From assembly GCF_021290985.1 (NCBI RefSeq), contig NZ_JAJOYU010000006.1, positions 99,867-163,866 on the forward strand: a stretch of DNA of 64,000 nucleotides, given 5' to 3'. The position numbers and the translations under genes are program-made. This document shows positions 1-8,642 of this stretch, piece after piece; position 1 is the first letter of the stretch, and every line of letters begins with the position of its first letter. The notes under the pieces were generated by a model. That model did not search any database. It worked only from the letters and a program-made list of their open reading frames with translations, and was not told the DNA's origin. The stretch is from Rheinheimera soli (GTDB lineage Bacteria; Pseudomonadota; Gammaproteobacteria; Enterobacterales; Alteromonadaceae).

Positions 1-264
1 TTTTTCCGGAGCTGCACCGAGGTAATTGATCAGCAGGGTATAGGTGCCAGAAGGTAACTGGTTGAAATGAAAGCTGCCATCTGCACCTGTAGTACGACGT
101 AGTTTTAATTCAGGGATACTGACTTCAGCGCCAGTCAGCAGGCTATTACGGTTATCCGTGATCCGGCCTTGTACATCCGCATCGGCCAGCAGGGCCATAG
201 ATAATGTGCTACAAGCCAGTGTTACGGCGCAGGCCAACAGGTTCGGGCGATAGTTAAGTTTCAT
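1..264 (-). CDS. TonB-dependent receptor with carboxypeptidase-regulatory-like N-terminus (partial, 5' end)
   Basis: An open frame of 88 codons runs off the left edge of the window. It starts at an ATG (262-264) and has a Sec-type signal peptide (hydrophobic core LLACAVTLACSTLSMALLA), followed by DADVQGRITD, a G-A-E-V turn and TGADGSFHFNQLPSGTY. This is the pattern of the CarboxypepD_reg-like beta-sandwich that precedes the plug of many gammaproteobacterial TonB-dependent outer-membrane receptors. The plug and barrel would lie outside the window, so the receptor assignment is inference from this domain. A secreted protein carrying only such a domain is the alternative. Confidence 0.6.
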   Translation of the reverse strand, partial: MKLNYRPNLLACAVTLACSTLSMALLADADVQGRITDNRNSLLTGAEVSIPELKLRRTTGADGSFHFNQLPSGTYTLLINYLGAAPEK

Positions 265-462
265 GTGTGCTCTCAGTGTGCTTATTAGAACTGTGAGCCA
301 GTGTGCCGTTGCTCTGTGACAAAACACCGCTTCTGAACCTGTTTGGTTGAGCGCTGCTGACCCGGGTCTTTACCGCTCAGCCTGCTGCTGTCTTGGCTTC
401 ACTTTGTCATGTAATTGTCATGCGCCAACCGCAGAATGGTTTTTATTTGTCTGGACCTGAGT

Positions 463-1362
463 ATGACGTGGCGCCAACATCGCTATAAATTAATATGCAG
501 CCTGCTGCTTTTGCTTAGCGGTTTTCTGCTCGCGCTTTATTGTGGTTATGCCAAACAAAGCTATGAATTTGACTGGGTGGATGTGCTGGGGGAAGGCACG
601 ACCTTACTGGTTGCTTGTGGCTGGCTGGGGCTGATTATCAGCAGTCGTCCGGCAGGGCGGGTGACAGAGTGGCTGTATTACGGCAGCTTATTGCTGGTGT
701 ACTCGTACTTTCTTGATTTACTTGACGAGTTTATTCAATACCCGGAAGAAATCCGGCTGATGAGCTGGCTGGAATCTTTGCCTGCGCCTATTGGCATGCT
801 GGTACTCACTTATGGCTTGATTGGCTGGCACAGGGAACAGCGGGCTATCAATCGGCAATTGCGTGGACGGGAGCTGTTTTTACGCAATCATGAATTAATT
901 GACCCTTTAACTCAGCTGTATGGTGCTGAGTATTTACTGGCTGTGTTGCAAAGGGAAGTTGAATTGCATCAGAGCCAGCGTCAGCCGTTAAGCCTGTTAG
1001 TGCTGGATATTCACAACTTCGCCGATTTTAACCGACGTCATGGCATAGCTGCAGGTGATCATTATCTGAGCCAGTTGAGTGAGTTGCTGCTAAGTCAGTT
1101 ACGCCACAGTGATGTGGTTTGTCGCTACAGCGGAGATTGTTTTGTGGCTGTTTTACCCGATACAGCTGAAGCTGCAGCTCAGATCATAGCTCAGCATTTG
1201 CAACAGCAGGTGCAGCAACTGACGGATGCAGAAGGCAGACCTGAGTTGACTATGGCCGCTATGCAAGTGAGTCAGGATTCGGCCTCTGCTGCGCTTAAAA
1301 CCGCGCTTTCGATGTTGGTCGCTGCTAAACAGAGCACTGAATTCAGATTGCAGCCTGTCTGA
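463..1362 (+). CDS. Membrane protein with degenerate GGDEF domain
   Basis: About 299 residues from the ATG at 463, which follows a GGACCTGAG stretch; an ATG at 436 and a TTG at 415 are upstream alternatives. The N-terminal half has three to four hydrophobic segments (SLLLLLSGFLLALYCGY, TTLLVACGWLGLIIS, LYYGSLLLVYSYF). The C-terminal half has GGDEF-domain landmarks: DPLTQLYGAEYL, LLVLDIHNFADFNRRHG and GD. The signature loop, however, reads YSGDCF instead of GGDEF/GGEEF, and no RxxD inhibitory site is evident. Diguanylate cyclase activity is therefore unlikely, and a regulatory or nucleotide-sensing role is inferred. The stop codon overlaps the start of the AraC gene downstream (TGATG), so the two are translationally coupled. 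Confidence 0.8.
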   Translation: MTWRQHRYKLICSLLLLLSGFLLALYCGYAKQSYEFDWVDVLGEGTTLLVACGWLGLIISSRPAGRVTEWLYYGSLLLVYSYFLDLLDEFIQYPEEIRLMSWLESLPAPIGMLVLTYGLIGWHREQRAINRQLRGRELFLRNHELIDPLTQLYGAEYLLAVLQREVELHQSQRQPLSLLVLDIHNFADFNRRHGIAAGDHYLSQLSELLLSQLRHSDVVCRYSGDCFVAVLPDTAEAAAQIIAQHLQQQVQQLTDAEGRPELTMAAMQVSQDSASAALKTALSMLVAAKQSTEFRLQPV

Positions 1363-2393
1363 TGCCAGCACGCCACTTTGATTCTCACGACAAAATTCTG
1401 TTGCTGCAACATGGCAGTACAGAGTTGCTGGCATTAGCTCAGCGTCGTGGAGTTGAACTGCATAAGTTATTAAGTGGCACTGGTATTTTTGAGCAGGACT
1501 TACAAAGGCCGCATGGACGACTGCACCATGCAGATTGGCTGAAGCTATTGCACAATTGCCAGCATCAGTTGAAAAGCCCTGAGCTGCCTTTTTTATTGGG
1601 CAGCGCTATGCTGAACAGCCGTTATATTGCCGTTTGCCAAAGTTTGCAGTACGCAAAAAACCTGAAGCAGGCGCTCTGTCATTTGTATTACTTCCGTCAT
1701 CAGTTGTTTCCAGGCTTTTACGCCAGGCTTTACCAGCAAAATGACCATCTAGTGATTGAGTTTAAAGCAGCATTGGGTTTAGCGTCGCAGCGGCCATTTA
1801 TGCTGACCATTTTATGTTCGCTGTTGCTTAGCCTGATCAAGCAGCAATTGGGGTCTTTGACCGGTGTTAGTGTGCAGTTACAGCAGGCTTGTGCTGAACA
1901 GCAATTGCAGTATCAGTTGCAATGGGGCTGTGAGCTGAGTGTCAATCAGCCCTGTGATACTTTACGTATTCCTTTGGCCCTGTGGCAGCAGGCTTTTAGT
2001 GATGCTGACGCTGAGCAATTTAAAGCGGCCAGACGAACCTGTCGTCAGCTAAACCATGTGTTGATAAAACAACGAGGAATACTGGAAAGTATTTGTCGGT
2101 TGCAACAGCGCGCTTTGCCTCAGTTGCTGAGTCAGGAGCAGGTGGCACTGGCTTTGGGACTGAGCAATAGCACACTTAAACGTTTGCTCAGTCGGCATGA
2201 CACTAATTTTGCCCGTTTAATAGATGAAGTGCGTCGTGACGCTGCCCGCAATTTACTGCAACAAGGCCAGTATTCAAACCGCCAACTAGCCCTGAAGCTG
2301 GGCTATTCAGATGAACACAACTTTCGTCGTGCCTTTAAACGCTGGACAGGATTAATTCCCAGCAGCTTTAAAGGCATGTTCCATTTTAATTAA
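1362..2393 (+). CDS. AraC-family transcriptional regulator
   Basis: 343 residues. The N-terminal two thirds (about 20-210) match the arabinose-binding-like domain of the OruR/ArgR-type AraC subgroup (DWLKLLHNCQH, LLGSAML, LYYFRHQLFPGF). The C-terminal hundred residues form the double helix-turn-helix: LSQEQVALALGLSNSTLKRLL then RNLLQQGQYSNRQLALKLGYSDEHNFRRAFKRWTG, the classic AraC signature. The start overlaps the stop of the preceding degenerate GGDEF gene by one base, so the membrane sensor and this regulator are made together. The target genes are not evident; the metallophosphoesterase gene 25 bases downstream on the same strand is a candidate. Confidence 0.9.
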   Translation: MPARHFDSHDKILLLQHGSTELLALAQRRGVELHKLLSGTGIFEQDLQRPHGRLHHADWLKLLHNCQHQLKSPELPFLLGSAMLNSRYIAVCQSLQYAKNLKQALCHLYYFRHQLFPGFYARLYQQNDHLVIEFKAALGLASQRPFMLTILCSLLLSLIKQQLGSLTGVSVQLQQACAEQQLQYQLQWGCELSVNQPCDTLRIPLALWQQAFSDADAEQFKAARRTCRQLNHVLIKQRGILESICRLQQRALPQLLSQEQVALALGLSNSTLKRLLSRHDTNFARLIDEVRRDAARNLLQQGQYSNRQLALKLGYSDEHNFRRAFKRWTGLIPSSFKGMFHFN

Positions 2394-2418
2394 CCCGCAA
2401 CTTTTGACAGGACTATCT

Positions 2419-3372
2419 ATGAAAACCAGTTTCAGCCTTTTTGTACCTCTGGTACTCAGCGTGTTGCTGAGCGCCTGCTCTCCAGCAGACTCACCAACAG
2501 AGACGAAACAACCAAACCCACAGGCACAAGCTGTACCAGTGACAGCGCCAGTCGCAGCAACACCAGCAGAAGCGGGCTCCGTAGTGCTGGCTTTTGCTGT
2601 ATTGGGTGATGCCGAACCTAAACCTGAACCCCAGTTTCCAAATTTGGCTGCAGCAGTAGCCGATGTGAACAAACTGACTGAACCTCTGAAGCTAAGCTTT
2701 GTGGTTGGGGTGGGCGATATTGCGCACAAAGGCACAGAAATTCAATATGAAAATGCGACACCAGTACTGCAACAACTGAAACTGCCGTTTTATCCTATTA
2801 TGGGTAATGAAGAACATGGCAGTACAGTAGAGCGTTTTATGCAGTATGCCAATCTGTGGAACCAAGGCAAAGTGACGATCGACTCACCCAGTTATGTGCT
2901 GGAGTATGATGAAGTGGCTCTGGTTTTTGCTTCACCAGATCATGGCCGTGATTTTAATGATCAAGGCATCAGCTGGATCCTTGGCGAGTTAAAGCGCTTA
3001 AATAACAAAGCAGTGCTGTTAATTGTGCATGGTGCCCAAGCCGGTGTTTATCCTGAAAATGCAGAAAAAGGTATTCATCATGCTGGTTTTGCAGAAGTGA
3101 TAGCTCAGCCCAATCTGGTTGCAGTTATTTCAGGTGATTTACATATGGATATGGACAGAGTGGCGCACTCCAAGCAGATAGGGCAGGTGCACTACTTACA
3201 TATTCCAGCGCTGGAACGCACCAAAATTCCTGATGAGACCAAACATACCCCTATGTTCAGAGTCTTCAGCCTGAATGATAAAGGCATAATGCAGGTCGAC
3301 ACTTACCAGACGGGCGTTGCGACACCGCTGCCACAGCATAGTTACAGTTTCAGCATAAAGCGCGCTTCCTAA
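2419..3372 (+). CDS. Calcineurin-like metallophosphoesterase lipoprotein
   Basis: 317 residues from the ATG at 2419 (AGGA ribosome site eight bases upstream). The N-terminus is a lipoprotein signal peptide with lipobox LLSAC, followed by a Pro/Ala/Thr-rich linker. The metallophosphoesterase metal motifs follow in order: AVLGDAEP, VGVGDIAH, GNEEHG in place of GNHE/D, LLIVHGA and VISGDLHMD. The fold assignment is good. The altered third motif makes the metal site slightly unusual, so the substrate is unknown; phosphoesters in the periplasm are likely. It sits just downstream of the AraC gene on the same strand. Confidence 0.8.
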   Translation: MKTSFSLFVPLVLSVLLSACSPADSPTETKQPNPQAQAVPVTAPVAATPAEAGSVVLAFAVLGDAEPKPEPQFPNLAAAVADVNKLTEPLKLSFVVGVGDIAHKGTEIQYENATPVLQQLKLPFYPIMGNEEHGSTVERFMQYANLWNQGKVTIDSPSYVLEYDEVALVFASPDHGRDFNDQGISWILGELKRLNNKAVLLIVHGAQAGVYPENAEKGIHHAGFAEVIAQPNLVAVISGDLHMDMDRVAHSKQIGQVHYLHIPALERTKIPDETKHTPMFRVFSLNDKGIMQVDTYQTGVATPLPQHSYSFSIKRAS

Positions 3373-3445
3373 CAGCGGCAGTCAACGGCAATGCTGTTGA
3401 GTGTCAGAACCTGACCTCGTTAGGGCAGTTTAAGGTATAAAATAA

Positions 3446-3485
3446 AAAGGCCGGAGCTTTGTGAAATCACAAAGCTCCGGCCTTT
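3446..3485 (-). terminator. Strong intrinsic terminator between convergent genes
   Basis: A perfect 18-bp stem (AAAGGCCGGAGCTTTGTG, 3446-3463, pairing with 3468-3485) has a four-base loop. Read on the minus strand it is followed by TTTTTATTTTAT, so it ends the small lipoprotein transcript arriving from the right. It also sits 73 bases after the metallophosphoesterase stop and may work in both directions. Confidence 0.85.
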
Positions 3486-3525
3486 CCACACTTCCTGCCA
3501 AATCAAAAAATTAAAAAGTCAAAAA

Positions 3526-3714
3526 CTAGCACTTACCTTTTTTCGCCTGGCCCGGCGGACAATGTTTGTTCTTGCCATGACCATGGCCTTCAACGACCAC
3601 CCCAGGAATGATCACTTTAGGTGGCTCCACTGTGACACTGGGTCCTCTGACTGCACAGCCTGTTACACCTGACATCAGTACTGCTGTAACAATTAAAGCT
3701 GAATAGATACGCAT
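3526..3714 (-). CDS. Small lipoprotein with GCAVRGPSVTVEP motif
   Basis: 62 residues. The signal peptide MRIYSALIVTAVLMSG ends in lipobox VTGC. The mature part begins CAVRGPSVTVEPP, runs through a Val/Pro-rich stretch (VIIPGVVVEG) and ends in a His/Lys/Cys-rich tail (HGHGKNKHCPPGQAKKGKC). An AAAAGGGA ribosome site precedes the ATG. The lipobox and first residues closely match the next gene to the right, indicating a duplicated family. The function is unknown. The His/Cys tail suggests metal binding or surface charge, but this is inference only. Confidence 0.7.
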   Translation of the reverse strand: MRIYSALIVTAVLMSGVTGCAVRGPSVTVEPPKVIIPGVVVEGHGHGKNKHCPPGQAKKGKC

Positions 3715-3793
3715 TGTTTTCCCTTTTATTTAAACTAGCTCTGCTAGCTTAGTTTCAATTCAGCCAATTGTACAATCGCGGCCTGAAGTTGAT

Positions 3794-4024
3794 TTAGTGG
3801 TGACGATGATAATGGCGTTTATGTTTTTTTTGCTTTTTATGATAGTGCCTGTCCTGATGATAATGGCGCTCTTCAACCACTACTACAGTGGGTCTTGGCT
3901 CAACTATCACAGCAGTGCCGTAATAGCCTGCTGGTTCAACCCAGACACTGGGGCCACGCACCACACAGCCTGTTAATGTCAGTAAAATTGCAATACTGCT
4001 GGTCAAAAACAATGCTTTTTTCAT
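3794..4024 (-). CDS. Small His-rich lipoprotein, paralogue of its neighbour
   Basis: 76 residues from the second of two adjacent ATGs, chosen because GGAG lies six bases upstream of it. The signal peptide ends in lipobox LTGC. The mature protein begins CVVRGPSVWVEP, the same motif as the 62-residue lipoprotein downstream, and its C-terminal third is nearly all His, Lys, Arg and Tyr (RHYHQDRHYHKKQKKHKRHY). Such tails can bind metal or polyanions. No function is established. It follows the SIMPL gene by 26 bases, so the two are probably cotranscribed. Confidence 0.7.
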   Translation of the reverse strand: MKKALFLTSSIAILLTLTGCVVRGPSVWVEPAGYYGTAVIVEPRPTVVVVEERHYHQDRHYHKKQKKHKRHYHRHH

Positions 4025-4050
4025 CATAAGCTCCGTTTGTAGAATCGTTA

Positions 4051-4758
4051 CTAATCTGACAGGTAGTAGTCAACCGTCGCGACCACTCTGACTTTTTTGA
4101 TATAAGGCGTATTGCTGTCACGGTCACTGATACTGAACTGACCCTGGCTGGCGGTTTTAATTTTGCCGAGTTTACTTTGTGAATCTGCGGCAAATTTAGT
4201 CGCCACTTCACGCGCATTGCGGGTGGCCTCTTCAATCATGTCGGGTTTTAATTCGTTTAAACCGCTGAAAATAAATTCGGGCTTACTGTCATAATCCTGC
4301 CCCGCTATGGCGATCCCTGTTTTACTCAGCTCCAGTAACTTCGCCATGGCCTGATGCACTAAATCGACATTGCTGCTGTATACGGTGACAATAGAGCTGG
4401 CGGTGTAACGCATCTGATTGGCATTCGGGTCGTAGTATCCAGCCTGACGGTCGACAATTTGTGGCACACCCACAGAGATCTCTTTTTGACTAAAGCCCTG
4501 CAGTTTTAAAAACGCCTGAATTTGCTCGTTTTTACGCTCAACATTAGCCACCAGCGTGGTCAGGTTATTGTCGACATCGTTAAATTTAATAGGCCAAATC
4601 ACCGTATCTGCGGCAACTTCCCGCTCAGCTAAACCTTTGACCTGCACAACGCGCTCCATAGCTCTGAACTGGATCAGGCTGCTGGCTAAAATAGCGCTGC
4701 CTGCAACTATACCCAAAGCCAGAACTGCTGCTGCAACCCATGAACGGGACTGGATCAT
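4051..4758 (-). CDS. SIMPL domain-containing protein (DUF541)
   Basis: 235 residues with one N-terminal hydrophobic anchor or signal (VAAAVLALGIVAGSAILASSLI) and then the SIMPL/DUF541 fold: VQVKGLAEREVAADTVIWPIKF, an alternating beta/alpha middle (FSQKEISVGVPQIVD) and a C-terminal KKVRVVATVDYYL strand. Family members (E. coli YggE and relatives) are periplasmic and linked to oxidative-stress resistance, but their biochemistry is not settled. It is the first gene of a short minus-strand cluster with the two small lipoproteins. Confidence 0.85.
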   Translation of the reverse strand: MIQSRSWVAAAVLALGIVAGSAILASSLIQFRAMERVVQVKGLAEREVAADTVIWPIKFNDVDNNLTTLVANVERKNEQIQAFLKLQGFSQKEISVGVPQIVDRQAGYYDPNANQMRYTASSIVTVYSSNVDLVHQAMAKLLELSKTGIAIAGQDYDSKPEFIFSGLNELKPDMIEEATRNAREVATKFAADSQSKLGKIKTASQGQFSISDRDSNTPYIKKVRVVATVDYYLSD

Positions 4759-4866
4759 ATAAACTCCTTATTTTGAGATAAGCTAAGTGTATGCAGAGTA
4801 GCTGAATGGCTGATTAATACTTTACTGATAGTAAAAACAAGCTGGTGACTTTGTGTTTAGCTATTT

Positions 4867-5649
4867 ATGATGGCTGCCCAGCCTTCTCAGCAGACGACTT
4901 TTTTTATGCAAATTGAACACAAAAAAATCACCTTAACTACGCCAACCGGGCCTATGCTGGTGTATCAGTATCAGCCATTAGGGGCTGCTACTTTGGGTAA
5001 AACCTTTCCGGCTATTTTGTTTTATTCCGAGATTTTCCAGCAAACTGCTCCTATAGCCCGCAGTGCTGCACTGCTTGCCAGTCATGGTTTTGTGGTGCTG
5101 GTGCCTGAAATTTTCCATGAGCTGAATCCACTGGGCACAGTGCTGGCTTATGACGATGCAGGCAAAGACAAAGGCAATCAGGATAAATGGACTAAGCCGC
5201 TGGAAAGTTATGACAGCGACAATCAGGCCATGTTGGATTATTTAAAAAGTCTGCCTTATGTCCGGCCTGAAGTGGGCGCTATGGGCGTTTGTATTGGCGG
5301 TCATCTGGCATTTCGTGCAGCGCTCAATCCGGCTATCAAAGCCACTTATTGCTTGTATGCCACAGATTTACACAGTGATACTTTACCTTGTGGCGAAGGC
5401 CCGCAGACGTTAAGCCGTGCCGCTGATATTCAGGGCGAACTGGTGATGGTCTGGGGCAAACAAGACCCTCATGTGTCTGCTGAAGGGCGGCAAAAAGTGT
5501 ATCAACAACTGACCCAGGCCAAAGTTCATTTCAGCTGGTATGAATACAATGCTCAGCATGCCTTTATGCGAGATGAAGGGGAGCGTTATGATGCTGCTTT
5601 AGCTTTGCAAAATTACCAGCAGGCTTTGGCTTTGTTTCGCCAGATGTAG
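4867..5649 (+). CDS. Dienelactone hydrolase family protein
   Basis: 260 residues, alpha/beta hydrolase fold, cytoplasmic. The dienelactone-hydrolase catalytic triad is visible: Cys in GAMGVCIGGHLAFRAA, Asp in MVWGKQDPHVS and His in YNAQHAFMRDEG. The cysteine nucleophile in GxCxG is what separates this family from serine esterases. The start is uncertain: two ATGs (4867, 4870) and a third at 4906 all lack a clear ribosome site, and the third would begin at MQIEHKKITL, as in typical homologues. The substrate is not predictable; the gene stands alone between divergent and co-directional neighbours. Confidence 0.85.
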   Translation: MMAAQPSQQTTFFMQIEHKKITLTTPTGPMLVYQYQPLGAATLGKTFPAILFYSEIFQQTAPIARSAALLASHGFVVLVPEIFHELNPLGTVLAYDDAGKDKGNQDKWTKPLESYDSDNQAMLDYLKSLPYVRPEVGAMGVCIGGHLAFRAALNPAIKATYCLYATDLHSDTLPCGEGPQTLSRAADIQGELVMVWGKQDPHVSAEGRQKVYQQLTQAKVHFSWYEYNAQHAFMRDEGERYDAALALQNYQQALALFRQM

Positions 5650-5740
5650 CTGCTACAGGCAGTTTTTCTGGCTTTGGCTTTGCTTAACGTCGTAAAATGG
5701 CAGCCATTCCTTACAGGCCTTTAAGTACAGTTGAGAGACG

Positions 5741-6889
5741 ATGAATTGTGTTGAGTTTTTAGCCGGACGTTGTAGCTCCTGTAGCCAGCTTGCTGTGCCT
5801 TATGCTGAACAATTAGCACAAAAACAACAGAAACTGGCGCTGTTGATGGCGCCTTTTACTGAAGCTGAACTGCTGCCTGCAGTGGCAAGTGACGAACAGG
5901 GTTTTCGTACTAAAGCCAAAATGGTGGTGTCCGGCACAACAGCAGAGCCTGTGCTGGGCATTCTGAATGGACAAGACCCAGTCGATTTATCCGCTTGCCC
6001 TTTGTATCCGCCAGCCTTTGAGCCGGCTTTTGTCTTGATTAAACGCTTTATTCAACGCGCTGGTTTAACCCCTTATCAACTGGAGCAAAAACAGGGTGAG
6101 CTGAAGCTTGTTTTACTCAGCCAAAGTCAGCATTCAGGCCGTTTTATGCTGCGATTTGTGTTGCGCTCGAAAAACTGCCTGGCCTCAATCCAAAAACATT
6201 TAGCCTGGTTGCAACAGCAATGGCCTGAACTTGAGGTCTGTTCGGTGAATCTTCAGCCGGTGCATATGGCGGTGCTTGAAGGGCCGGAAGAAATTGTGTT
6301 AACGCCAGCAGAATTGTTGCGCGAGCAGTTAAACGGTATTCCGCTTTATTTGACGCCACAAAGCTTTTTCCAGACCAATAGCACAGTGGCCGCAGCTTTG
6401 TATGCCACAGCAAAACAATGGGCAGCACCCTTACCAGGGCACAGGCTTTGGGATTTATTTTGTGGTGTGGGTGGTTTTGGTTTGCATCTGGCCAGTTCAG
6501 CACAAGGCCAGGTTCGGGCTTTAACTGGTATTGAAATTGCGCCCAAAGCTATTGCCAGTGCAACACGTTCAGCCGCTGAACTTGGGCTTGCTGAGGTTCA
6601 ATTTCAGGCATTGGATGCCACTGCTTTTGCCAAAGCGGCAGAGCAAACACCCGATCTGCTGCTGGTGAATCCACCGCGTCGGGGTTTGGGGGCGGAGCTT
6701 TGCAGGTCTGTGTTGGCGTTACAACCAGCATGGCTGATTTATTCCAGCTGCAATCCTGATACGCTGGCCAGCGATTTGGCTGTGCTGACAACAGACTACC
6801 AACTGCTCAAAGTACAACTGTTTGATATGTTTCCTCATACCCATCATGCAGAAGTGTTAACCTTGTTACAAAGACGTAGTACCGCATAA
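5741..6889 (+). CDS. rlmC: 23S rRNA (uracil(747)-C(5))-methyltransferase RlmC
   Basis: 382 residues, close to the E. coli enzyme. The iron-sulfur cysteines are present at C3, C11 and C14, with the fourth in DLSACPLYP. The SAM-binding segment is LWDLFCGVGGFGLHLA, followed by the LLLVNPPRRGLG motif and the catalytic/general-base region IYSSCNPDTLASDL. It makes m5U747 in helix 35 of 23S rRNA. RlmA, encoded at 19.7-20.5 kb, modifies the neighbouring G745. RumA/RlmD paralogues carry an extra TRAM domain, which is absent here, supporting RlmC. Confidence 0.93.
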   Translation: MNCVEFLAGRCSSCSQLAVPYAEQLAQKQQKLALLMAPFTEAELLPAVASDEQGFRTKAKMVVSGTTAEPVLGILNGQDPVDLSACPLYPPAFEPAFVLIKRFIQRAGLTPYQLEQKQGELKLVLLSQSQHSGRFMLRFVLRSKNCLASIQKHLAWLQQQWPELEVCSVNLQPVHMAVLEGPEEIVLTPAELLREQLNGIPLYLTPQSFFQTNSTVAAALYATAKQWAAPLPGHRLWDLFCGVGGFGLHLASSAQGQVRALTGIEIAPKAIASATRSAAELGLAEVQFQALDATAFAKAAEQTPDLLLVNPPRRGLGAELCRSVLALQPAWLIYSSCNPDTLASDLAVLTTDYQLLKVQLFDMFPHTHHAEVLTLLQRRSTA

Positions 6890-7037
6890 GTCATTCAGCA
6901 AGTTATATATTTTTTTATATTTCCTGTGCAAGACGCCGATCTGCTGCTAGTTTTTTATCAGTATTTTCATTTCCCTATTTTAATTTCATATCTGTTGAAT
7001 TTAGTCTGATCGTGCACAACTAAGGAGAGTGTCACAA

Positions 7038-8606
7038 ATGCGTAAGAACTTACCTGTCACCGAAAAAGAACGTACTTTTCCCAAAGAGCAGCAGCTCATT
7101 TCCTCTACAGATATCAAAGGCACTATTTTGCATTGCAACGATGTTTTTGCTTCGATCAGTGGCTTTAGTAAAGAAGAGTTAGTGGGTAAACCTCATAACA
7201 TTGTCAGGCACCCTGAAATGCCAGAAGCTGCATTTCAAACTATGTGGAGCTATTTACAGCAGGGTAAACCCTGGATGGGGCTGGTGAAAAACCGCTGTAA
7301 AAATGGTGATTATTATTGGGTTAACGCGTACGTGACTCCCATCACAGAGCACGGCCGTGTTGTAGGTTATGAATCGGTGCGCACTGTACCCAGCCGTGCC
7401 CAGGTCGCTCATGCAGAGCAATTGTATAAAGCTATTAATGCCGGGAAAAACACGGCAAAAGCAACTTCAGATCTGTCAGCGGATTTACGCTGGGCTGTGA
7501 TGCCGCTGCTCTTTGTCATTGTGTCTTTGTTGTTGTGGTGGGCCATGGGCCCTGTAGCTGCAGCTATTGCTTTGATTTTAAGCGCTTTTATAAGTTATTT
7601 TCTTGGTGTCTATCGCTTAAAGCAATCCTTGGCAGGACTGGTCGATTTGTTGCCAACTCCTTTTACTGATCCGTTAGCTGTGGCCTCTTATGCAAAACAT
7701 CAGGGCAGGTTAGGGCAGTTGGAGGTGGCGCTGTTGGCAGAGTCTGCTCATTTAAATACTGTGTTAACCCGGATTGAAGACGCTTCCACTAAAGTGGCTG
7801 TGCAGTCGGATCAGGTGCGGCACTTATCGGTTGATGCAGCAGACAGTATTCGTAAGCAGCAAATGCAGACGGAGCAGGTGGCGACTGCGATGAATGAAAT
7901 GACCACTACTATCGCTGAGGTTTCTGCTCATGTGCAGGATACGGCGAGTAAAGCTGATGATGCAGATGCGTTGGCCCGTTCTGGTTCAGCTGTTGCAGGT
8001 CAAACCCGCGGTGCTATGCAACAGTTACAAAAAACAGTCAATGACATCAGTCAGTCTGTGGCAGATTTAGCGGAGCAAACCAATAAAATTGTTGGCGCTG
8101 CGCAAATTATTGAGCAGATCGCAGAGCAAACTAACTTGCTTGCATTAAACGCTGCTATTGAAGCTGCGCGTGCTGGTGAACAAGGTCGTGGTTTTGCCGT
8201 GGTCGCTGATGAAGTGCGGCTATTGGCGTCCCGTACTACTGCATCGACCAAAGAGATTTATGAGATTATTCAGCAACTCTCGACCAAAGCCAAAGCTTCA
8301 GTGTTGGTAGCGGAAAATGGTCGTAAGGATGCAGAATTGGGTGTGACTCAAGTCGCTCAGGCCGAAAAAGCGCTGGAAGGCATCAGTGTTGCTGTCAGTA
8401 GTATCGCTGCTATGGCTGGGCAAATGGCCGCCGCTGTCGAAGAGCAGGCTCATGTGGCTGAAGATATTAATCAGCAAATTGTCAGTATTTCTGATCTGGC
8501 CAGCAAATCATTGAGTCAGGGAACTGCGGTCAGCGAAAGTGGTAAAAATTTGCAAAACACCTCTGAGCAATTGCATGAACTAGTGGAGCGTTTCCGCAAA
8601 GCTTAA
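7038..8606 (+). CDS. Aer-like PAS methyl-accepting chemotaxis protein
   Basis: 522 residues from the ATG at 7038 (AAGGAG ten bases upstream; a GTG at 7029 is less likely). The N-terminal PAS domain (about 15-125) is of the Aer type: TDIKGTILHCNDVFASISGF, VRHPEMPEAAFQTMW, KNGDYYWVNAYVTPI. Then come two adjacent membrane segments (VMPLLFVIVSLLLWWAMG and the following GPVAAAIALILSAFISYFLG), a HAMP-like linker and a full MCP signalling domain with the tip QTNLLALNAAIEAARAGEQG. By analogy it senses redox or oxygen through a PAS-bound flavin and signals to CheA/CheW. No other che genes are in the window, so it is an orphan receptor. Confidence 0.92.
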   Translation: MRKNLPVTEKERTFPKEQQLISSTDIKGTILHCNDVFASISGFSKEELVGKPHNIVRHPEMPEAAFQTMWSYLQQGKPWMGLVKNRCKNGDYYWVNAYVTPITEHGRVVGYESVRTVPSRAQVAHAEQLYKAINAGKNTAKATSDLSADLRWAVMPLLFVIVSLLLWWAMGPVAAAIALILSAFISYFLGVYRLKQSLAGLVDLLPTPFTDPLAVASYAKHQGRLGQLEVALLAESAHLNTVLTRIEDASTKVAVQSDQVRHLSVDAADSIRKQQMQTEQVATAMNEMTTTIAEVSAHVQDTASKADDADALARSGSAVAGQTRGAMQQLQKTVNDISQSVADLAEQTNKIVGAAQIIEQIAEQTNLLALNAAIEAARAGEQGRGFAVVADEVRLLASRTTASTKEIYEIIQQLSTKAKASVLVAENGRKDAELGVTQVAQAEKALEGISVAVSSIAAMAGQMAAAVEEQAHVAEDINQQIVSISDLASKSLSQGTAVSESGKNLQNTSEQLHELVERFRKA

Positions 8607-8622
8607 TCTTTAGCTTCTGACG

Positions 8623-8642
8623 AAAGCCGGGCAACCGGCTTT
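8623..8642. terminator. Hairpin between convergent genes
   Basis: AAAGCCGG and CCGGCTTT pair around a GCAA (GNRA) tetraloop, 17 bases after the chemoreceptor stop and overlapping the stop codon of the convergent GspE-like gene. The T-run is short (TTT), so termination strength is uncertain. Confidence 0.55.

Noticed and set aside
2352..2735. Open frame of 127 codons on the minus strand
   Set aside because: It overlaps the lipoprotein metallophosphoesterase gene and is rich in Ala/Thr/Ser from the antisense of a Pro/Ala linker; no ribosome site or domain.
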